Positions 30,834-43,400 of a stretch of DNA of 64,000 nucleotides are shown here, one piece after another. The position numbers and the translations under genes are program-made. The stretch comes from Tritrichomonas musculus (Eukaryota > Parabasalia > Tritrichomonadida > Tritrichomonadidae), in NCBI GenBank assembly GCA_039105265.1, contig JAPFFF010000051.1, positions 744,001 through 808,000 of the forward strand, written 5' to 3'. Each line of letters opens with the position of its first letter. The stretch's first letter is position 1. The notes under the pieces are model-generated. The model had not been told where the DNA came from. It saw nothing but the letters and a program-made list of their open reading frames with translations, and did no database searches.

Positions 30834-32246
30834 TATCAAACTTTTCAAAAATTTTGAAAAAATATTCATAATTTGCTAATTATTCATATAGATAAATATT
30901 TCTTGTAAACCAAATTATATTCTATTAATAAATACAAATATAATATTTTATATTGATATTACTTATTAATATAAAAGGTAATCAAACTAATATTATTCGA
31001 TAGATTCTTTTGATATCTTAATATCTTTTTTATATGGATTATATCTATTATATTTAAAATAATAATTGCTTATTAACTTATTAAAAATAAAGATATTAAT
31101 TAATAATGCTTTTAAGTAGTTTACAAATTTTGTCAAATAATTTGAATTGAATATTCAGCAATGAAATACTTTTAAAAAAGCTTTTTTTCATAATATATAA
31201 ATCATTATATATATGATACATTTATAATTAAAACTGTATTTGAAATATTCTAATAATTATTTTTTTCATTATGAAAAATTACAAAAAAATAACTTTAAAA
31301 CTTCTTTTTCTTTGAAATAAACATTATTTTTAACTTTTTCTTTTTATTATTTACTTTATTATTGATCGTTTAAAATTAGATTTTCTAGAAATTTCAAAAA
31401 AATACTTTTTTTAAATAAAAAGATATATTTATTGAATATCTTCGATTTTTTTTAACAAAATAATAAATTTTTATATTGTATAATATTTATTCTGTAATTA
31501 ATATATATATATTTGTATATTATTAAATTTATAAATATAAATAAAAATATCGAAAATTTTATGATTATTTAGGTTTTGAATGAATTATTTCTTTTTAATT
31601 CAATTTTGAATGCTCTAATTAGAGCATTTTTGAAAAGAAAAATAACTGATTTTATTTCACCATAACCAATCATTTAATTCACTATTAAATATAATGTACG
31701 AATATCTTGGAAATTTCACAGTAATATTTTGATATTATTATGTATTAAAATCATAAATGAAATATATAATATTATATAATCATAATAGTATATTTTACCG
31801 AACAAATTCTGCACAATATTAATTTATTGATTTTGGAATAAATAAATAATAAATATCAGATTAAAAAATTAATATTTAATCGTTTATATATGTTTACAAT
31901 ATTAATTAAATGTTTTATTATATTATATATTAATATATCTATCGAATTAATATGAAAAGGGCCATTTTTACTGCATTTTTACCAAATTTGGGATTTGCAG
32001 AGGACGAGATTATTTCCTAATAAAACAGTATCATTAAATTATACACTTTATATAAATTAATAATATGTTAAAATAAAAGGAAAAAGTCTAAAATTCATCG
32101 ACTTTTCTCTGAAAAAAAATTCAATGAAAAAGAGTTTTATTACCTTTTTAATATATTTAATAATTTAGAAAAAGAGCAAAATATAGATCTATAACAAACT
32201 TATTAAAAAGGATCGTTAAATTCAATTTCAATCAATTACATTTTTA

Positions 32247-33859
32247 AGGGTGTAGTATGAACACTAATATCTGGATAAATAAGTAGTATATAACTATTAT
32301 ATTATATAATCGATGATTGTGATTTTTTTAAACATAAAATATTATGTTATTAAATAAAAAACAATTTTTTATTATTGTATATTTATAAAACATTAATTGA
32401 ATTAATAATTGCTTTTTTGAATAAATAAAAAAGGAATTATTTGAAAAAAAAATTGAATTATTCATTTTTCAAATGAGAATATCTCATTATAAATTAAATA
32501 TAGAATTGTTTAAATATCCATATATCCAGATGTTATTTCAATAAAATAAAAATAGATTGTAAAAGAATCAAAATTATAATTTTCTGGAAAATGAAGATAA
32601 TATAAGCAAGATGTGATCATGCAATATTTTATTTATTTATATGAAAAAATATTATAAAATCAAATTTTTAATATAAGTATTCATATAAAAGTTATCTATT
32701 ATAAATACATGTTTTTTTAAAGCGCTTTGAAATTTTGTTACAAATGAATTAAAATTGATTAATAAAAAACTTTTTTTAAAATAGAATAAAAAAAAAAATC
32801 TCTTTGTCAGATTAAACTTCTTTGTGAGTAAAAAGAATAATGCTGCTTTATAATTTCATTCATCAAAAATTGAATGACTACATAGATCTACAAATAGTCC
32901 GTTAATCAAGAAAAATTGAAAAACTATGTAGTCCTTCAATATGAACAATGAATCAATTATTCATTAAAAATTCGAATCTATGAATTTTAATAATTAACTT
33001 GACAGAGCAATTTTTGGGATTTTGGATATATTTATAAAAAAATGATATCAAATTTTATTTCCTTACGATAAAAACTTCATCTGATTTTTTTATATGTATA
33101 AAACATTTCAAAGTGAATATGTGTATAGATATTTTTTTAAAAAAGTTAATATTCATATGTTCAAAACTACGATTTCAAGTCTAAAATTTTGAAAGATCAT
33201 TCAATTTTCTGAACATTCGTTTATTAATAAAAATTTTTATTCTAAAAGCAAGAGACTGCAAAGCTGCTAAATATGATGTTAGGCAAGATTAAAATCAGGA
33301 CAGTGAATAGGAATATGCCAATTTTTTCGCAAAACTGCTATGATTATATTAACGATGTATAAGTAGATAAGTATTATGAAGGAGCAAGAGTAATATTTCT
33401 AAAATTGCTGAAAAAGTATTCATAAATAGCTGGAAAACCGTTGACTATTAGTTAATTGATTCGAAAATCATAATCAACGAATAGTGTAAAATCTGGCATG
33501 TAATGGAAGTCAAGTTGTTATATGCATCTATACAAATATTAACCACTGGTTTTTGTCCGTATTTTATTTTAAGTATTGTTTCAAATTTGTTGGAATAAAG
33601 CCATGTAAAATGAAATTGACCAATAATGATTAATTTTGTATCGATCATGATTCAAAAATATTGAAAAAATCTATTTAAAATTTTTGAAAGTATTGTCATA
33701 ATCAATTCAATTTTTAAAATCATAATTTCTTATTTATAAAATTATAAAATTATTATATATTATATTTATATATTTTTAAAAATTTTTTATATAATATAAT
33801 TCGATAATTTTACTAAAAAATCACTTTTTAATGAGAAAAACTCATTCATACTGCACCCT
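32247..33859. mobile_element. TA-flanked non-autonomous Tc1/mariner-like element (1613 bp)
   Basis: The left terminus AGGGTGTAGTATGAAC and the inverted right terminus AGGGTGCAGTATGAAT match at 14 of 16 positions. TA flanks both sides (32245-32246, 33860-33861). The interior holds only degenerate sequence. The terminal motif resembles that of the element at 60031-60995 (AGGG, two bases, AGTAT). Confidence 0.6.
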
Positions 33860-33929
33860 TAACATTTCATAAAATTTGAACAATTAAATCAATCGGAAAT
33901 TGAAAGCAAAAGTAAAAGAAAATAATATC

Positions 33930-35075
33930 ATGAAAATGATGCGCACAAAACTTCATCCGAAAATAGTTATTTCATCAGATGACTATTCAGATAATTCAAA
34001 TGATTTGCCAGATGTTAGTACACCAAGGGCTTATGATGTAAATTACATTATGAGTGATTCTTCATCTGAAGATTATTCATATGAATCTGAGGCTGCAGAA
34101 ATAGATTGGAATTCTAAAAATAAACCGCGTAACAAGAGTTATCATCCTGCTGTTTCAACACCATCCCAAATTCAAATAAAAAATAAGATCGTTACACCCC
34201 ATCACCCAAAATTAAAGCAAGAAATCCAGAAGAAGGCAATAGAAGAAAATTCCACGGGAGAATTTAAATTAAATAACGATGATAATCAAATTAAAGAAAT
34301 AAATAAAGAGCCTATAAAGACAAAACAGTCAAACCCAGAAAATGAAAACTTAATTTCAAATTCCATATCTACCGAAAATCAACATAATGATATTCAAACA
34401 GATACAACTATTAAAAAAGTCGAGGAGCAACAGATTTTTCAAGTTTTTTATGGACATAAAAATCTTAAAAAAATATGGAAAAGACAAATTCAAATGACGA
34501 AAGAAGGAACTTTATTATATATTTGTGACTCATTCAAATTTAAAGAATATGGTAAAACTCACGTCATTTGTACCAAGCCACCTGTTAACATCAATTCCCA
34601 ACATTTTTGTGGGATGATAATTCGTCATCAAAGCGGGACTAGATTCACTCTATATGGCAAAAAAGATAATGAAATTACAAATCCTCAACTTGCCGGAATT
34701 TCATTTATTACAAACGATAATGATCATAAAATTCGAATGTTTCGTGTTGCTGTTCCTGATGCCAGCTTTCCTTACTTTCCGTCGAATAAACAAGAAGATT
34801 TGTCTAGGATCGCTCAAAAAGGTGTTAATGTACCAAATGTTAAAATTTTTAGTACACAATTGCCAGTAAAAGAAAAAGGAGTATTTCGTTTATATTTTGG
34901 TGGTGCTTATGACGTGATTAGCTCAACAAAAAATTTTGTTATTTATGATGACGGAACCCAAGCTCTGGCATTTTTCAAAATTTTTGATGGTATGTGTACA
35001 TTAAAAATTGGAAAGCAATTTTCAAATTTAATAGGATTCGCTATTGCTGTAGCTATTTCAACTTCACCAAAATAA
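33930..35075 (+). CDS. tubby C-terminal-like domain protein
   Basis: I chose the ATG at 33930, after which 381 codons remain open. The first about 170 residues are Ser/Asp/Lys/Asn-rich and probably disordered. The C-terminal domain (about 172-381) is a beta-rich block with KEGTLLYICDSFKF, HFCGMIIRH, RFTLYGKKDN, LAGISFITND, FRLYFGGAYDV and a final strand-helix FVIYDDGTQALAFFKIFDG...LIGFAIAVAISTS. The ALAFF...G pattern followed by a hydrophobic C-terminal helix is the hallmark of tubby/phospholipid-scramblase-like folds. Trichomonads have an expanded family of such proteins. The role is probably phosphoinositide binding and trafficking, by inference. The start lies 70 bp after the right end of the TA-flanked element, so that element may have supplied part of the promoter. 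Confidence 0.7.
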   Translation: MKMMRTKLHPKIVISSDDYSDNSNDLPDVSTPRAYDVNYIMSDSSSEDYSYESEAAEIDWNSKNKPRNKSYHPAVSTPSQIQIKNKIVTPHHPKLKQEIQKKAIEENSTGEFKLNNDDNQIKEINKEPIKTKQSNPENENLISNSISTENQHNDIQTDTTIKKVEEQQIFQVFYGHKNLKKIWKRQIQMTKEGTLLYICDSFKFKEYGKTHVICTKPPVNINSQHFCGMIIRHQSGTRFTLYGKKDNEITNPQLAGISFITNDNDHKIRMFRVAVPDASFPYFPSNKQEDLSRIAQKGVNVPNVKIFSTQLPVKEKGVFRLYFGGAYDVISSTKNFVIYDDGTQALAFFKIFDGMCTLKIGKQFSNLIGFAIAVAISTSPK

Positions 35076-35891
35076 GATTTGATTATGAAACATTTATAAT
35101 CGAAATATTTGTTTGTATTTTAATAAATCCTCGGGAAACGAATAATCATAAATATTGATATGTGGAAATTTATAAGATATTATTATATCTTTTTTTTTTT
35201 CTAAATAAATAATCATCTAAATAAATTTTAAAGCAAATTGACTGCGTTGCTATTAACATAGATACCTTTGAATTAGTGTTAACGAATTCATAATTAAATA
35301 ATACAGAAACAATTTACAATGCAATTTAATTATGGCAAGTATTAATTATAACATAAGATAGAATGATTTTACCACATTTAAAATAACTAAATCTTGTGGA
35401 TATTTCATCATTTTATTATTATTGGTAATATCTCATTAGATTAATTGGTTGAAAATATTATAAAAATTAATTTTACACAATACATATAGCTTATATTCAT
35501 TTAATATTCATATAAATATCATTTAAAAAAGATGATAAAAGCATTTTAAAAATTTTGAAAAACAAATATAAATAGAATTTATACCCTTCAAATTTCAAAA
35601 TGTGCTTTGAAATAAATAACGATCATCACTTTTCAAAGAATTTTATATTATTTTTTGACCTTTGGTTTTACCTTAAAAAAATAAACAATTAAATAAATTT
35701 TTTATAATACAAATTAATTCAATATTGAATGATCAATTAAACTATGATTATCTTTCATTAATTTTATTTAAATTTAAAATAAAAATATAATTTATCTTAA
35801 AGTTAGCATATTTCATAAAAATAAAAATAAAATAAAATATGTACATTGTTATTTCCTGATAAAACTATGTTTTTTTTTAATAATTTTATTA
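35076..35891. other. intergenic sequence
   Basis: 816 bp, AT-rich, with no ORF or repeat array. It separates two codirectional genes and probably holds the Myb gene promoter. Confidence 0.5.
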
Positions 35892-36974
35892 ATGAATCAA
35901 GTCTCTTCTTGTGAGCAAGCTAATTTCAAGCATGCTTTTTCGCCACAAGAAGATGAGAGACTTCGTCAACTTGTCTCAATTTATGGTGATAAACAATGGA
36001 AGCTTGTTGCTCAAAAAATGCCAAATCGTACAACTCGTCAATGCAGAGAACGCTACAAAAGTTACCTTGCACCTGATATAAAAAATGGACCTTGGACTCC
36101 AGAAGAAGATGAACTCCTCAAACAGAAATATGAAGAATATGGTTCAAAATGGTCAGTTATCCAAACTTTTTTTAAATCACGTTCAGATGTTAACATTAAA
36201 AACAGATGGACAATTATATCGGGTCGAATAAACAGAGAGCATAAGCTCAGAGCTTATTTAATTAAAACTCAAAATATTATAAAATCTCCTGAAAGCACAA
36301 ATATTTCATCTCTTCCAATGTCCGATCAGCCTATTGCAGGAATTAACAACAGTACAAACGCAATCAATTATATTACTTCCAGCAGTAACAATTTACAAAT
36401 CAACTCATTTTCAACTCAAAATAACGATAGAGTTCAATTTTTAAATCAGCAAAATTCTCCAACATCTCCCATTTCACCGAGTTCACCTGGAATTCTTGCT
36501 CATATTTCTCCACCTGGTATATCTAATCCTATACCTTCATCTTGTATCTCACTTCCAACTCATAATGCAATTCAAGATAAAAGCCATTCAATTTCCTCGA
36601 GTTCTCAGAATAAAATCATAGCAGAATCATCAATTCCATTTTTAACAATTAATCACCAACATACTCAAGATTCCATTGACAGCTCAAATTTGCCACACTA
36701 TAAAAAACAACGGCTATCAATTAACCAACCACTTGGCGATAAGAATGAAAAAGAAGCAGAATCCGTTATTGTTAATCGAATTAAACCTCCTGGCCCCAAA
36801 AAGCAACTTATTCCTCCAATTTCAAGTTTGCCGATGCTTTCTGAAGACCGAATGCTGATTAATGATAAACTGTTTTTACATACTGAAACTCGTATTGATG
36901 AATCAATCATTACCAGTGGACCAAATTTAACTCTCGCAAACAATTTCCCTCATTTTGGCGGGAATATTTGGTAA
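35892..36974 (+). CDS. two-repeat Myb DNA-binding transcription factor
   Basis: The protein has 360 residues. Repeat 1 (about residues 16-60) reads FSPQEDERLRQLV...QWKLVAQKMPNRTTRQCRERYKSYL. Repeat 2 (about 65-112) reads GPWTPEEDELLKQKYEEYGSKWSVIQTFFKSRSDVNIKNRW. Spacing of the aromatic residues and the recognition helices RTTRQCRERY and SDVNIKNRW fit R2R3-type Myb. The rest is a Ser/Pro/Asn-rich disordered region with SPTSPISPSSP-type clusters and basic patches (KKQRLSI). In trichomonads, R2R3 Myb proteins bind promoter elements, including Inr-related and iron-responsive sites. The target here cannot be told from sequence. Confidence 0.9.
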   Translation: MNQVSSCEQANFKHAFSPQEDERLRQLVSIYGDKQWKLVAQKMPNRTTRQCRERYKSYLAPDIKNGPWTPEEDELLKQKYEEYGSKWSVIQTFFKSRSDVNIKNRWTIISGRINREHKLRAYLIKTQNIIKSPESTNISSLPMSDQPIAGINNSTNAINYITSSSNNLQINSFSTQNNDRVQFLNQQNSPTSPISPSSPGILAHISPPGISNPIPSSCISLPTHNAIQDKSHSISSSSQNKIIAESSIPFLTINHQHTQDSIDSSNLPHYKKQRLSINQPLGDKNEKEAESVIVNRIKPPGPKKQLIPPISSLPMLSEDRMLINDKLFLHTETRIDESIITSGPNLTLANNFPHFGGNIW

Positions 36975-37403
36975 GATATATTTTTTGTTTTTTATATTTG
37001 TTAACGATGAAATGTTTTAAAACCTTTTTATATATATATATTATATTATTGTTAAAAATCTCATATTAAAACCTTCATTTTATTATTTTAAAGTATTAAC
37101 CACATATATAATTGAATATATTTCATAATTTATGAATTAATTTACATTTCAAAATAATTAAAAAATATTTTGTTGATTAACAACACAACAGATTAAATTT
37201 TTTCAGGCTCATAATCATTTATATACTGACAATAATCAGATCAAATGTAAATTGCAAGAAATTTTTACACTGATTAAAGAAATGAAGATTAAGACAATAA
37301 AAATTTTTACAGTTTTTTTTTTTTTTTTAATTGTGAATAAGACAATTAATATTTTTCTGAGTTTTTTTTTTTTTAAAAAAACTTTTTGAATATTTCATAG
37401 ACT
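36975..37403. other. intergenic sequence
   Basis: AT-rich with two T runs (about 37313-37329 and 37363-37374) upstream of the BEACH gene. Nothing else is seen. Confidence 0.5.
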
Positions 37404-37408
37404 TCATA
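37404..37408 (+). promoter_or_regulatory. initiator-like motif (TCATA)
   Basis: TCATA lies 9-13 nt upstream of the ATG at 37417 and fits the TCA-Y-W Inr. Confidence 0.45.
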
Positions 37409-37416
37409 AATAAATA

Positions 37417-40400
37417 ATGAATGAAGACGAGTACTTGATCGATCTTACAGGATACACACACCAAGAGGATTTTAGAGATGACAAAACGAAAAAGGTTAAT
37501 AAAGTTTATATTATTAAAGATAAAGATGGGAATTCATATGTTGCCAAGACCATACAAAACCAAACAGATCAACTTCAAAGAAAATATTTTTCACGCGAAA
37601 TTAGAATCTTACTTAAGGTACAGCATCAGACCATTGTTTCTATGAAAGGCTTTTCATATAGTGATATTAAATCACAAAATAATATTACATTTGTAATGAG
37701 ATACATGCAAAAGGGCAACCTTGGAGAAAAATTTGTTGATGATGTTTTACAACTTGATTTCCAACAGCGTCAAATAATATTAATCGGAATCTCATTTGGA
37801 ATGATGTTGCTTCATAAACATCATATAATTCATCGAGATTTAAAACCAGAAAATATTCTTCTCTATGATGATGAAAAACCATGTTTGACCGATTTTAACG
37901 TCTCAAAAAATTTCAATCCACAGAATGCAATTGACCAATCAATGACTTGCTGCGGATCATCACGTTACATATCGCCAGAGTTATACGCAAATTATTGTTA
38001 TGATGTAAGCACTGATGTTTATTCATTTGGAATTATTATGTGCGAGTTTCTTACAGGCAAACGGGCTTATAAAGATCAAACAAATCCTTTTGAATTGTTA
38101 GAAAAAGTTAAAAAAGGGGAACGACCGTTTATTTCGGTAGATATAAAGAATAATTACCCAGGATTCATATCGGTTATTGACAGATGTATTTCTGAAGATA
38201 CAAGTAAACGGCCAACTTTCCGTTATCTATTCAAAAAGTTGAGTTTAATGTCATCCGACTTTTTCAGACAATATGAAGACAAACTTCCATTTTTGAAAGA
38301 CGAAAATGATTTTGATGGCATAAATTGCTGCTTTGAGAATGTTACTCCAGACATGGTTAAGCCATATGTTGAACAATTATTGAATGAAACTGAACCAGAA
38401 AAGTTGATTGATGAGACAAAATTTTCTCAAACAAAAGAAATTTGTAACCTCATTTTTGACTTGGATCCAATGATAAAAATTGATAATAATGAGCCATTTA
38501 ACATAATGAATGGCATTCCAAAAGATGGTTTTAAAGATATAGCGCAACCTGACTTTTTGAATAACCTTTTAATATTTTTCCCAAATTCAAGCGAATTCAA
38601 TTCTATTAAGAATTATCTTTCTAATTTATCGCTCAACGAGTTTAATGACTTTTTCTTATTCCCAATTATCTATAAAAACTTAAAAGAAATAGAAGATAAC
38701 ATTAATAACATTAAGCAAGAATTGTACTTTAAAATTTATTCTTTTTATGCTTTCTTCACTTGGATTTCGTTTTCATTTCGAATTCTTATTGATCAGAAAA
38801 AAAAAGACATTTTGCCACTTTTGAAAATTTTAAATCATATTAAAAAAGAATCCATTAAATATATAACGAATAGTAATTCACAATATCCTAAGCCAAATTA
38901 TCATAACATTGCTTCCTTTTGTTTTGTTGATCTTATAAAATTGGCTGTTGAAAATGAAATAATTGATGATTATGCAGAAATCATACAAGAAATGAAAGAG
39001 TTTTATGATGATGCATTGCTTCCCGACAAATCTGATGAAATAATACAGACTCTTGTGGTAAAATTGGTCAATCAAAGAGAAGAATTGAATAAACCATCAA
39101 GTGATCTTATCGATATGATTTCTTATATTTATGATAATTTTCCTGATCATTTCAGTGTTAATACAATTCAAACAATCATTGAACAAATCATGTGGCCGAT
39201 TAATAATTTTGATAAACGATGTTTGGTTTTTTTTGAGCATTCGTCAAATAAAATTGATATTGACTTATCTTTTAAAATCTTGAAAAATTTGATTGAACAC
39301 GTTTTATTAGAATTGGAAAAGGATGAAATTGATCTCAGTGAAAATTCAGATAAACCGCTTTCTATAGAAAATGTTTCAGACTATTTTCATACACCTGATG
39401 ATTTATATCAATTGAACAAAATAGACTCTCCAAATGTTATTGATTTCTTTGAACCATTAGAATCTTTCCAAAATAATGAATTAAAGGAGCAAATCTTGTT
39501 AATCAGTAGAGCAATCACTTCTAGTAAAGAGTTGGCTCAGAAAATTCTTGATTATTTAACGGATAAACTTAAGCAGATAAAAACAAAAAAATATTTTTAT
39601 CAAAAAACTCCATTTGTTTTATTTTTGATGCAATCAATAATTCAAAAATATACAGCAATTATTCTTTCATCATCTTTATTTAACAATGAACTAATCTTTG
39701 ATACAAATAACACTTACTTTACACAGAAAAATAACTATAAAATACTTGTATCAATTCGTCATTTTGTAATCAATTTTTTAATAAATTACGATATAAGTGT
39801 TCTCAAAAAAATATTAGAAATATATTCACTTTTTCCACACCTGTTTTTAGAATGCCTTTATCATATTAAATGGATAACTGAAAAAAATGAAAATTCAGGA
39901 TTAAATCTTTGCTCAATTGCAGATACATTGACAAGATCATTGGTCAATTATCGGATCACTTCAGACACTAAAGATAATGATGAACTCTTCTTGAAAATAC
40001 GAAAGGCAATTTTCTCATTATTTAAATATTATCAACAAGAAACAAGTTTTTTCACATCGCCTAATTTTCTTGCTTATTATTTCATTCTTTTGACAGAGCC
40101 ACCAATTCGAGATGATATTATTAACTATCTTTCTATGTTCTTGAAGTCCGTGAATAAGGAAAATTTAGATGATAAGATTGCTGAGGCTTTAGCTTTTTGG
40201 TTTAGAAAGATTTTCGTAGTTTGTTATACATCTAAAGAAATGAAGGGAAAAGAAGGAATTGATTTGATTCATATAATATTAGAATTATTAAATGATGTTA
40301 CTGATGAAAATGAAATTCTTTTAGATGTGATCAGTCCGATAATATTAAATTTTGTTAATTCTTTGTTGAAGAATAAGGTTGAATTAAATGAAATAGATAA

Positions 40401-43400
40401 TTTGGATTGTTTGGTGATTCCTTTGATTGACTTTTTGTTTAAAACATATCAAAACAAAGAAATTGATGAAACTGATTCTTCATTATTAGAATCATTAATA
40501 AATCGTTTCTTTCCAAAATTAAAACAAGTACAAATTATTAATAAACTTGTTATGATTATTGCCAATAAGAAAATGTCAATCATTTCGCCAACTTTTGAAA
40601 TTAAACAGCCAAAACTTCTTTGTTCGTTGTTTTCAATTTTCATTAAAACAAGTCAGATTTATAACATTGTTGATTTCTTTAATAAACTTTGTTCGTTTTC
40701 AACAGAAAATTGCATCAAATGTCATGAAGGTCAATTAGACTTGTTCATTATTGATCACATTAATGAATGGAGAATAAAAATCAATTCAATTATTCCTTCA
40801 AATGAAGCTAGACCAAAATCTATTTCAAATTATTTTGAAGAAATAGATGAATTTGTCTTTGAAGATAAAGAAGATGGTCATTTATTAATGAATGAGAAAT
40901 TAATTGATGTATTTTTAAATTTGTTTTCTACAATAGCATCAACTATTTCTTCAGTTCCAGTTGTTTACAGATACTTTTCATTGTTGTCACCAAATGATCA
41001 AGGACATTATTCATTAATTCATACGAAGATCATTAATTCTATGAATACCATAATGAAAAACTTAATGAAAACACCATTCGTACCTTTCCCTATGCAGCAG
41101 AAGCATTTCAAAGTTTTCAACATTGATGGGTCATATTTCGAAAATGGATTCAGCTTTGTCTTTTGGATTTCACTTTCATCATTGAAAGATGAAAATCAAC
41201 AGACGGTTTTTAAACTCTTTGATGGTTCTTCCCATGAATTTTGTGTTGATATAAAGGGAGATAGTTTACGTGCTAATGTTGTCCTTGATAAATGTAGACA
41301 AGAATATCTTTTTCAAATGAAAATTGGAGCTAAAACATGGTTTATGATAACAATAACTTCATTTATTGATAAAGAAAGAAATATAAACAATGTTATTCTT
41401 TATATAAATGATAAAAAAAATGATCACAAGAATTTCGGTTTAACATTCAGACCTGAAAACCAAGTTAAATGCATAATTAGTGATAATACAAATAAAGAAA
41501 GTTATGATCCGAACTTGCTCGGCCTTTTCATGCTTACGAAATCTTTAAGTGATGATGATGTTGTCAAATTATATAAAAAAGGCCAACGATCGCCATTCTT
41601 AATTTCAAATAGTATTATTTTTGCTTACAAACCACAATATGAAAATAATTCCATTGCAATAAAACCAATTTATGAAGCCCAAAATATTAGTCATAAAGAT
41701 ATTGATAGATTTATTCCAAATAATTATGTGTATTCATTCTTTGATTTGTTATTGAATCATTTCGATTTCAATATAATTACTCCGATTTTTGGACAATTAA
41801 ATAAAACATTAATTGATGGAACTAAATGTGATTCAATCACTACACTTAGTGTTGAAATTCTATCTAATTTATTTAGCTTAGGAGAAGAATTTCAATTATC
41901 ATTTTATAGTTCGAATTGTTTTTATATAATTTCACGTTTTTTGGAAGGTTTTGATGAATCAATTCTTACTTTTAATTTATATGGTTTCTATTCCGATTTG
42001 CTTCAGATTATTTCTAATGTAAATCTTCAAAAACAATTGATTGATGCAATTTTGATGAATTATAATTTGTGGTCAAAAAGTGATTCAATAAATAAAAAGA
42101 ATATCTTCAAAAATTGGTCAACAAATCTTTATCAAGAAGATACATTTAAGCCAATAATTGATTCAATAAAATCGCCAGAATGGTTTCTTTTCAAAGTTCA
42201 TAAATGTTTTGATCCAAAAAATTTGGAAGATACAAATTATCTAAATTGTAGAAAAGCACTCAAATCAATTACTAAGAAATCATTTGAATCCAAAATTACA
42301 ATAAATCATCTTTTATTGATTATCTTTTTAATTTCTGAAAGTACAACGTTAATTGAAAAGAAAGATATGGCTGACTTTTTGATTGAGATTCTTAATGATG
42401 AAAATTTTATTAAAAATTTAGACCTTTCACAAATTATTCGACAACTTTTAACAATCTTTGACACACAACCAATTGATGGTGATATAATATATCAGATTAT
42501 ATCATTGATTAATACAATATATTCTAAAGAAAAATATGAAATTAAAGACACACTTGATAGCATTATTCAAAGTATCTTTATTAAGCTAAATAACAATAAT
42601 AATGATAACAATAATAATGATAACAATAATAATGATAACAATAATAATGATAACAATAATAATGATAACAATAATAATGATAACAATAATAATGATAACA
42701 ATAATAATGATAACAATAATAATGATAACAATAATAATGATAACAATAATAATGATAACAATAATAATGATAACAATAATAATGATAACAATAATAATGA
42801 TAACAATAATAATGATAACAATAATAATGATAACAATAATGATGATAACAATAATGATGATAACAATAATAATGATAACAATAATAATGATAGCAATAAT
42901 AGCAGTTTCCCAAGGTTTAAATTTTTGATTGAAAAATTGAAATTTTCTCAAAAAAATATTCTGCCACTTTTATGTATCAGTATAGATAAAAGAAGCAAAG
43001 AATGGTCTAATTATTTCATTAAGCAAATAGGAGTTAATCCCGATTATTATGTTGATAAAACTTCGCCATTTTTTGTTGCTTTTCTGTTATTCAAATTATA
43101 TGGAATTGAAGATTATCAAAGAGTTATTGACAAAAGTGTTACGTTGTTTAAGTCGCACATAATTGAGCTTATTTATGCTATTAATACCATTGGCTATTAT
43201 TGCTATTCACAACAGAAATTTGATCAAATTCAGCATGATGTTTTGTTATCTATTCTGCGAAAAAAGCAATATTTACCAGAAAATACAAAAGCATTATTTT
43301 ATCTTATTAGAAACTTCTTATTTTTCAGATCAGCAAAAAAGCAAACAAGTTTAGAACAACTTCATTCGACTTCGTGTTTCAATGAAAATAAAAACAATAA

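Larger units (their letters stand above)
29125..33929. other. 4.8-kb gene-free, extremely AT-rich region
   Basis: No credible ORF on either strand. A moderately less AT-rich segment at 33240-33650 reads with many stops on both strands and I do not recognise it. Two possible TA-flanked elements are listed separately. The remainder (30834-32246) shows nothing. Confidence 0.5.

Noticed and set aside
33448-33648. Possible transposase fragment in the 32247-33859 element
   Set aside because: The 66-codon frame has no DDE or HTH motif, and neighbouring frames are full of stops.
42567-42951. Leu/Ser-, Tyr/Cys- and Ile/Val-repeat ORFs on the minus strand and Met/Ile/Thr on the plus strand
   Set aside because: Shadows of the 15-bp Asn/Asp repeat inside the BEACH gene.
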